DNA of 64,000 nt from CAZAYY01 sp964489525 (GTDB taxonomy: Bacteria > Chloroflexota > Anaerolineae > Anaerolineales > JABWBV01). The stretch covers positions 38,554 to 102,553 of the forward strand of contig CAZAYY010000015.1 in assembly GCA_964489525.1 (NCBI GenBank), written 5' to 3'. Positions 60,721 to 64,000 of the stretch are shown piece by piece. How positions within the stretch are numbered: the stretch's first letter is position 1; each line of letters opens with the position of its first letter. Made by a program: the position numbers and the translations under genes. Below the pieces are notes generated by a model that saw only the letters and a list, made by a program, of their open reading frames with translations, made no database searches and was not told the origin of the DNA.

Positions 60721-61859
60721 AGGGTTATCTTCTCCCAGGGCAATAATTTTTGCAGCTCGGCCAGGTTTTCAGACAAAGCCTGCCAACCCGAAGCCAAAAG
60801 GGTAATATGGCCCAGTTTACGTCCTGGCCTTGGGGCTTTATCGTACAGGTGCAGGTGAACCGGCTGTTTAAGCACAGATTGGATGTCGGGAAGCCGACCA
60901 ACAAGATTGACCATGGCTGCCGCCGGGCTGATAAGCCCGGTGGGGCCTGGTGGCAGGCCTGTTACTGCCCGGATGTGGTTTTGAAACTGGCTGGTGGCAG
61001 CCCCTTCAATGGTCCAATGACCGCTGTTGTGTACCCGCGGCGCAATTTCGTTGGCAAAAAGCTGCCCACCCCGGGCAAACCATTCGACGCACAAAATGCC
61101 CACGTATGCCAGCTTTTCGAGCAGCAGCCGGGTGTATTCCTGGGCCTGGGTTTCCAGGTGTGGGTACGGGTTTGGACCAGCTGCCAGGTGGAGAGAATCC
61201 GGCTGTGGAAGGCCTGCATACGAAAGGCGCAAAATGCCGCCCACATGACGATTAAAGACCAGGGGATAAAAAACCACCTCACCCGCCCGGGTACGCAAGG
61301 CCAGGGTGGAGCATTCATAATCAAAGGGAATCCACTGCTCCAAAATGGCCGGTACGCTGCCCAAAGACTCCCAGGCCGGCAGGGCATCATCCGGGTTTTG
61401 AATGAGGGCCTGGCCTTTGCCATCGTACCCCAGGCGGCGGGTTTTTAGCAAGGCTGGCAGGCCCACCCGCTGTATGGCAGCAAGCAAATCTTCTGCCGAA
61501 CCTACCGGATGAAAAAGCGGCGTGGGAATTTGCAGCGTTTCGAATAAGGTTTTCTCAGCCAGGCGGTCTTGGGCTGCTTCAAGCGCCTGGGGGGGTGGGT
61601 AAACCGGGCAGTTGTGTTCAATCCGGCGCACGGCATCCACTGGAACATTTTCAAATTCATAGGTTACCATGTCTACCCCGGCAGAAAACGCATCCAGGGT
61701 ATGCAGATCATCATACCCAGCGCAGGTTTGGGGCGCCAGGCGGCCCGCCGGAGACCCGGGTGTGGGGTCGTAAAAACGAAAGGTAAACCCCAGGGGGTAG
61801 CCAGCCAATGCAAGCATGCGCCCTAACTGCCCGGCGCCCAGGATGCCGATTGTGGTCAT
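60717..61859 (-). CDS. purK: N5-carboxyaminoimidazole ribonucleotide synthase
   Basis: 380 residues, ATP-grasp. The N-terminal GILGAGQLGRMLALAGYPLGF, PALLKTRRLGYDGKGQ and EIAPRVHNSGHWTIEGA are PurK signatures. It makes N5-CAIR from AIR, bicarbonate and ATP, and pairs with the adjacent class I PurE. ATG overlaps the purE stop by four bases, so translation is coupled. Confidence 0.97.
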   Translation of the reverse strand: MTTIGILGAGQLGRMLALAGYPLGFTFRFYDPTPGSPAGRLAPQTCAGYDDLHTLDAFSAGVDMVTYEFENVPVDAVRRIEHNCPVYPPPQALEAAQDRLAEKTLFETLQIPTPLFHPVGSAEDLLAAIQRVGLPALLKTRRLGYDGKGQALIQNPDDALPAWESLGSVPAILEQWIPFDYECSTLALRTRAGEVVFYPLVFNRHVGGILRLSYAGLPQPDSLHLAAGPNPYPHLETQAQEYTRLLLEKLAYVGILCVEWFARGGQLFANEIAPRVHNSGHWTIEGAATSQFQNHIRAVTGLPPGPTGLISPAAAMVNLVGRLPDIQSVLKQPVHLHLYDKAPRPGRKLGHITLLASGWQALSENLAELQKLLPWEKITL

Positions 61860-62377
61860 TGGCTGCGCGGGTCGGGTCGGTCTAAAACGGATTGGGTCTG
61901 CTCGGCGCGATAGGCCCGTAGGGCTTCTCGAATGGCTTCGAACTGCGTCCCCAGCAGGCTGGCTGCAAATAGAGCAGCATTGACAGCCCCGGCTTTGCCA
62001 ATGGCAAACGTGCCCACCGGAACCCCGGCAGGCATCTGGACAATGGACAGCAGTGAATCCAGGCCATTCAAGGCTTTAGACTGCACCGGAACGCCTAAAA
62101 CAGGCAAAATGGTCATGGCCGCAACCATGCCCGGGAGATGTGCTGCCCCACCCGCCCCAGCAATGATCACCTGCAGCCCGCGCTCCTCGGCTGAGGAGGC
62201 ATATTCATACAATCGCTGCGGGGTGCGGTGAGCTGAAACCACGCTTACTTCATGGGGAATTTTTAACGCATCCAGCACAGCCACCGCATGCGAAAGGGTT
62301 TCCCAATCGGATTGCGAACCCATAATGACCCCAACCAGGGGCTGCAGGGAATTGGCTGGAATTGGGGGGATTTGCAT
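61856..62377 (-). CDS. purE: N5-CAIR mutase, class I
   Basis: 173 residues. GVIMGSQSDWETL, VVSAHRTPQRL and AGAGGAAHLPGMVAA match bacterial class I PurE, which rearranges N5-CAIR to CAIR. Co-occurrence with purK supports class I. AAGGAG lies before the ATG; purC ends 50 bases upstream. Confidence 0.97.
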   Translation of the reverse strand: MQIPPIPANSLQPLVGVIMGSQSDWETLSHAVAVLDALKIPHEVSVVSAHRTPQRLYEYASSAEERGLQVIIAGAGGAAHLPGMVAAMTILPVLGVPVQSKALNGLDSLLSIVQMPAGVPVGTFAIGKAGAVNAALFAASLLGTQFEAIREALRAYRAEQTQSVLDRPDPRSQ

Positions 62378-62427
62378 GGACTCGTCTCCTTTTCCGGCGG
62401 GTAGATCGCGAAAAAAACACCACCGGG

Positions 62428-63423
62428 TCAGATCAGCCCGGTTTTTCGCAGGTTTTCAGCCAGGCGTGGGCCAACCGGGTAAGGGGCTGGCTGAAATGCC
62501 TGGCCGGTGAGCATTTCAAATACTGCCCGGTAGTATTGGCTGGCGTCCAGCCACAGGCTGGCGGGCATTTGGGGCGGCTCGCCTTCGCCCTGGTAGCCTG
62601 CGGCGCTGAATGCCAGGCGAATAAATTCCTTGTCGAAGTTCTCCGGTTCCTGCCCGGCAGCAACGCGCCCGGCATAGGATTCCGCCCGCCAAAACCGGGA
62701 GGAATCCGGGGTGTGTACTTCATCAATCAACATCAGGCGGCCATCCACACCCAGGCCAAACTCATACTTGGTGTCCACCAGGGTAAGCCCGGCGCGAGCC
62801 GCAAGTGCCTGCCCCCGGGCAAAAATCTGCAAGGCGGCTTCCTGAACCTGCTCCCAGGTTTGTGGGTCGAGAATGCCTTTTTCCACCACCTCGGCCAGGG
62901 TAAGCCGCTCATCGTGGCCGGTTGGGCCGCCTTTGGTGGTTGGTGTGATCATCGGTTTTGGCAGCGGCTCATTTTTTCGCAGCCCGTCTGGGAAGTGGTG
63001 ACCGTAGATGGTGCGTTCTCCCAGGCTGTAGCGGTGCCAGAGGGCGGTGCTGGTGACGCCCGTCAGGTATGCGCGCACCACCACCTCCACCAGCAAGGGG
63101 CGGGTTTCATGCACCAACACGGCGTTCGGGTCGGGCAGAGTTATCATATGGGCAGGCAGGATGTCGCTCAACTGATCAAACCACCAGGCCGAAAGTTGGT
63201 TGAGCACCTGCCCTTTATAGGGCACCACCCCCAAAATTCGATCGAAAGCCGAAAGCCGGTCGGTGGTAACAAGGAGGAGCCGCCCCAACCCTGCCTGGTA
63301 GACCTCGCGCACTTTGCCATGATAGCGCAAGGCAAGAAGATTGGACGCTGGCAAATCGACCCCGGTAAAGGGATGGTTGCGTGCAGATTGCACCGCATGG
63401 CTAAAGGGATCCATTTCCATCAT
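62428..63423 (-). CDS. purC: SAICAR synthetase, long form
   Basis: 331 residues, longer than the about 240 of E. coli and nearer to the yeast-type enzyme. GKVREVYQAGLGRLLLVTTDRLSAFD, VEVVVRAYLTGV and LVDTKYEFG with IDEVHTPDSSRFW are diagnostic. It condenses CAIR with aspartate. Three candidate ATGs (63423, 63420, 63414) follow one AGGAGG; the first overlaps the purB stop. Confidence 0.95.
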   Translation of the reverse strand: MMEMDPFSHAVQSARNHPFTGVDLPASNLLALRYHGKVREVYQAGLGRLLLVTTDRLSAFDRILGVVPYKGQVLNQLSAWWFDQLSDILPAHMITLPDPNAVLVHETRPLLVEVVVRAYLTGVTSTALWHRYSLGERTIYGHHFPDGLRKNEPLPKPMITPTTKGGPTGHDERLTLAEVVEKGILDPQTWEQVQEAALQIFARGQALAARAGLTLVDTKYEFGLGVDGRLMLIDEVHTPDSSRFWRAESYAGRVAAGQEPENFDKEFIRLAFSAAGYQGEGEPPQMPASLWLDASQYYRAVFEMLTGQAFQPAPYPVGPRLAENLRKTGLI

Positions 63424-64000
63424 ACCTCCTCATCCCCGGGTTGTGCCAGAATCTCCAATCTCCGGGAGATTTGCTCTGCCAGCGCCAGGGTCCGGCGTGG
63501 GGCGTCGCCCGTGTGCGCCCCGGCATCCATCAGCCGGGTAATTTCCTCGGCGGGCAAAAAGGCCAGGATGTCAGGGTCGGTGGCCAGGAGCCTGGCGAGG
63601 GGGTTTTGCTCGACCTCCGTGCGCAGGGCTTCCCAGGCAGCCAGGGAGTGTTGGCGCAGTTTTTCGTGCATGTACTGGCGGTTTGCGCCAGCCGCACCCA
63701 GGGCCATGAGCACTTTTTCGGTTGCCGCAAACGGGCCATAGGTATGCATGTTGCGGGCAATCGCTTCAGTGTCTACCCGCAAGCCACGCAGGATACTTTC
63801 GGCTACACGCAAAATCTCATCCACCAGCAAAAACGCCTCTGGCAGCGTGGTGCGCCGGTTAGCGCTGTCGTCCAGGGTCCTTTCCAACAGCGAATTGGCC
63901 GCGTTATCCCACCCTACTCGTGGATACTGCGCCAGCAGCCGGGCCAGGGAGTCAATTTTCTCGGCGTTGATCGGGTTGCGCTTGAAGGGCATGGCCGATG
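63420..64000 (-). CDS. purB: Adenylosuccinate lyase, partial (5' end outside window)
   Basis: The right edge falls in the family signature: SAMPFKRNP is the end of SSxMPxKxNP. The visible C-terminal 193 residues include ARNMHTYGPFAATEKVLMAL and LADPDIL-like LATDPDILAFLP, typical of PurB. It removes fumarate from SAICAR and adenylosuccinate. It is the first visible gene of the purine operon and overlaps purC by four bases (or fewer, depending on the purC start). Confidence 0.95.
   Translation of the reverse strand, partial: SAMPFKRNPINAEKIDSLARLLAQYPRVGWDNAANSLLERTLDDSANRRTTLPEAFLLVDEILRVAESILRGLRVDTEAIARNMHTYGPFAATEKVLMALGAAGANRQYMHEKLRQHSLAAWEALRTEVEQNPLARLLATDPDILAFLPAEEITRLMDAGAHTGDAPRRTLALAEQISRRLEILAQPGDEEV

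Noticed and set aside
1..64000. CRISPR array, prophage or insertion sequence
   Set aside because: No regularly spaced direct repeats, no transposase, integrase or phage structural motif was seen on either strand.

Overview
The window looks like a chromosomal segment of a Chloroflexota bacterium, most likely of the Anaerolineae type; this is an inference from gene content, since no rRNA marker is present. Pointers are an F420 side-chain assembly operon with F420-dependent enzymes, a long isoleucyl-tRNA synthetase with non-canonical HIGH/KMSKS motifs behind a transcriptional T-box, a BCAM0308-type small zinc-ribbon protein, and threonine/proline-rich surface proteins. No phage, IS element, integrase or CRISPR array was seen.

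Layout. 1-7229 (minus): SH3-domain membrane protein, DnaQ-DinG exonuclease/helicase, a secreted PD40 propeller protein with an NlpC/DUF1287-like C-terminus, and a secreted M23 peptidase cut by the left edge. 7230-9303: intergenic repeats, a BCAM0308-family protein and a membrane-anchored SurA-N-like protein. 9316-13504 (minus): CBS protein, then an operon udk - cyclophilin - VTT membrane protein - M20 peptidase behind a probably leaderless promoter, next to tRNA-Thr(CGT). 13600-14841 (plus): a GT4 glycosyltransferase.

14838-25614 (minus) is the most unusual part: an LLM-class F420 oxidoreductase, a molybdenum-hydroxylase FAD subunit, an M16C metallopeptidase, a fused [2Fe-2S]/molybdopterin xanthine-dehydrogenase-type subunit, a class III cyclase/AAA ATPase and an XdhC chaperone, apparently one operon with a hairpin-rich leader. 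Directly upstream, 25819-32209 (minus), lies a second operon: Nudix, SsnA-type aminohydrolase, NADPH:F420 reductase, CofE, an F420-type PPOX protein, a nitroreductase resembling the FbiB C-terminal domain, CofD and CofC. Together these suggest local F420 production coupled to oxidation of an N-heterocycle or a similar substrate.

32457-45991 (plus): HtrA-like protease, an M20 peptidase and a DUF1385 protein, then a branched-chain amino acid type ABC transporter (LivKHMGF, LivM with a large extra N-terminal membrane domain) followed by an ornithine-cyclodeaminase-family reductase and a DAO-family flavoenzyme, then a three-repeat surface protein. 46009-49847 (minus): ileS with its T-box leader. 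50022-52874 (plus): aldo/keto reductase, a lipoprotein and an OsmC protein. 53103-64000 (minus): a de novo purine operon purB-purC-purE-purK-purF-purD-purM-purN-purH-guaB, with purB cut by the right edge.

Coordinates use the start codon best supported by ribosome-binding sites. Where this differs from the longest reading frame, or where the start is non-ATG, the entry says so. All functional calls are by reading motifs; no database search was run.
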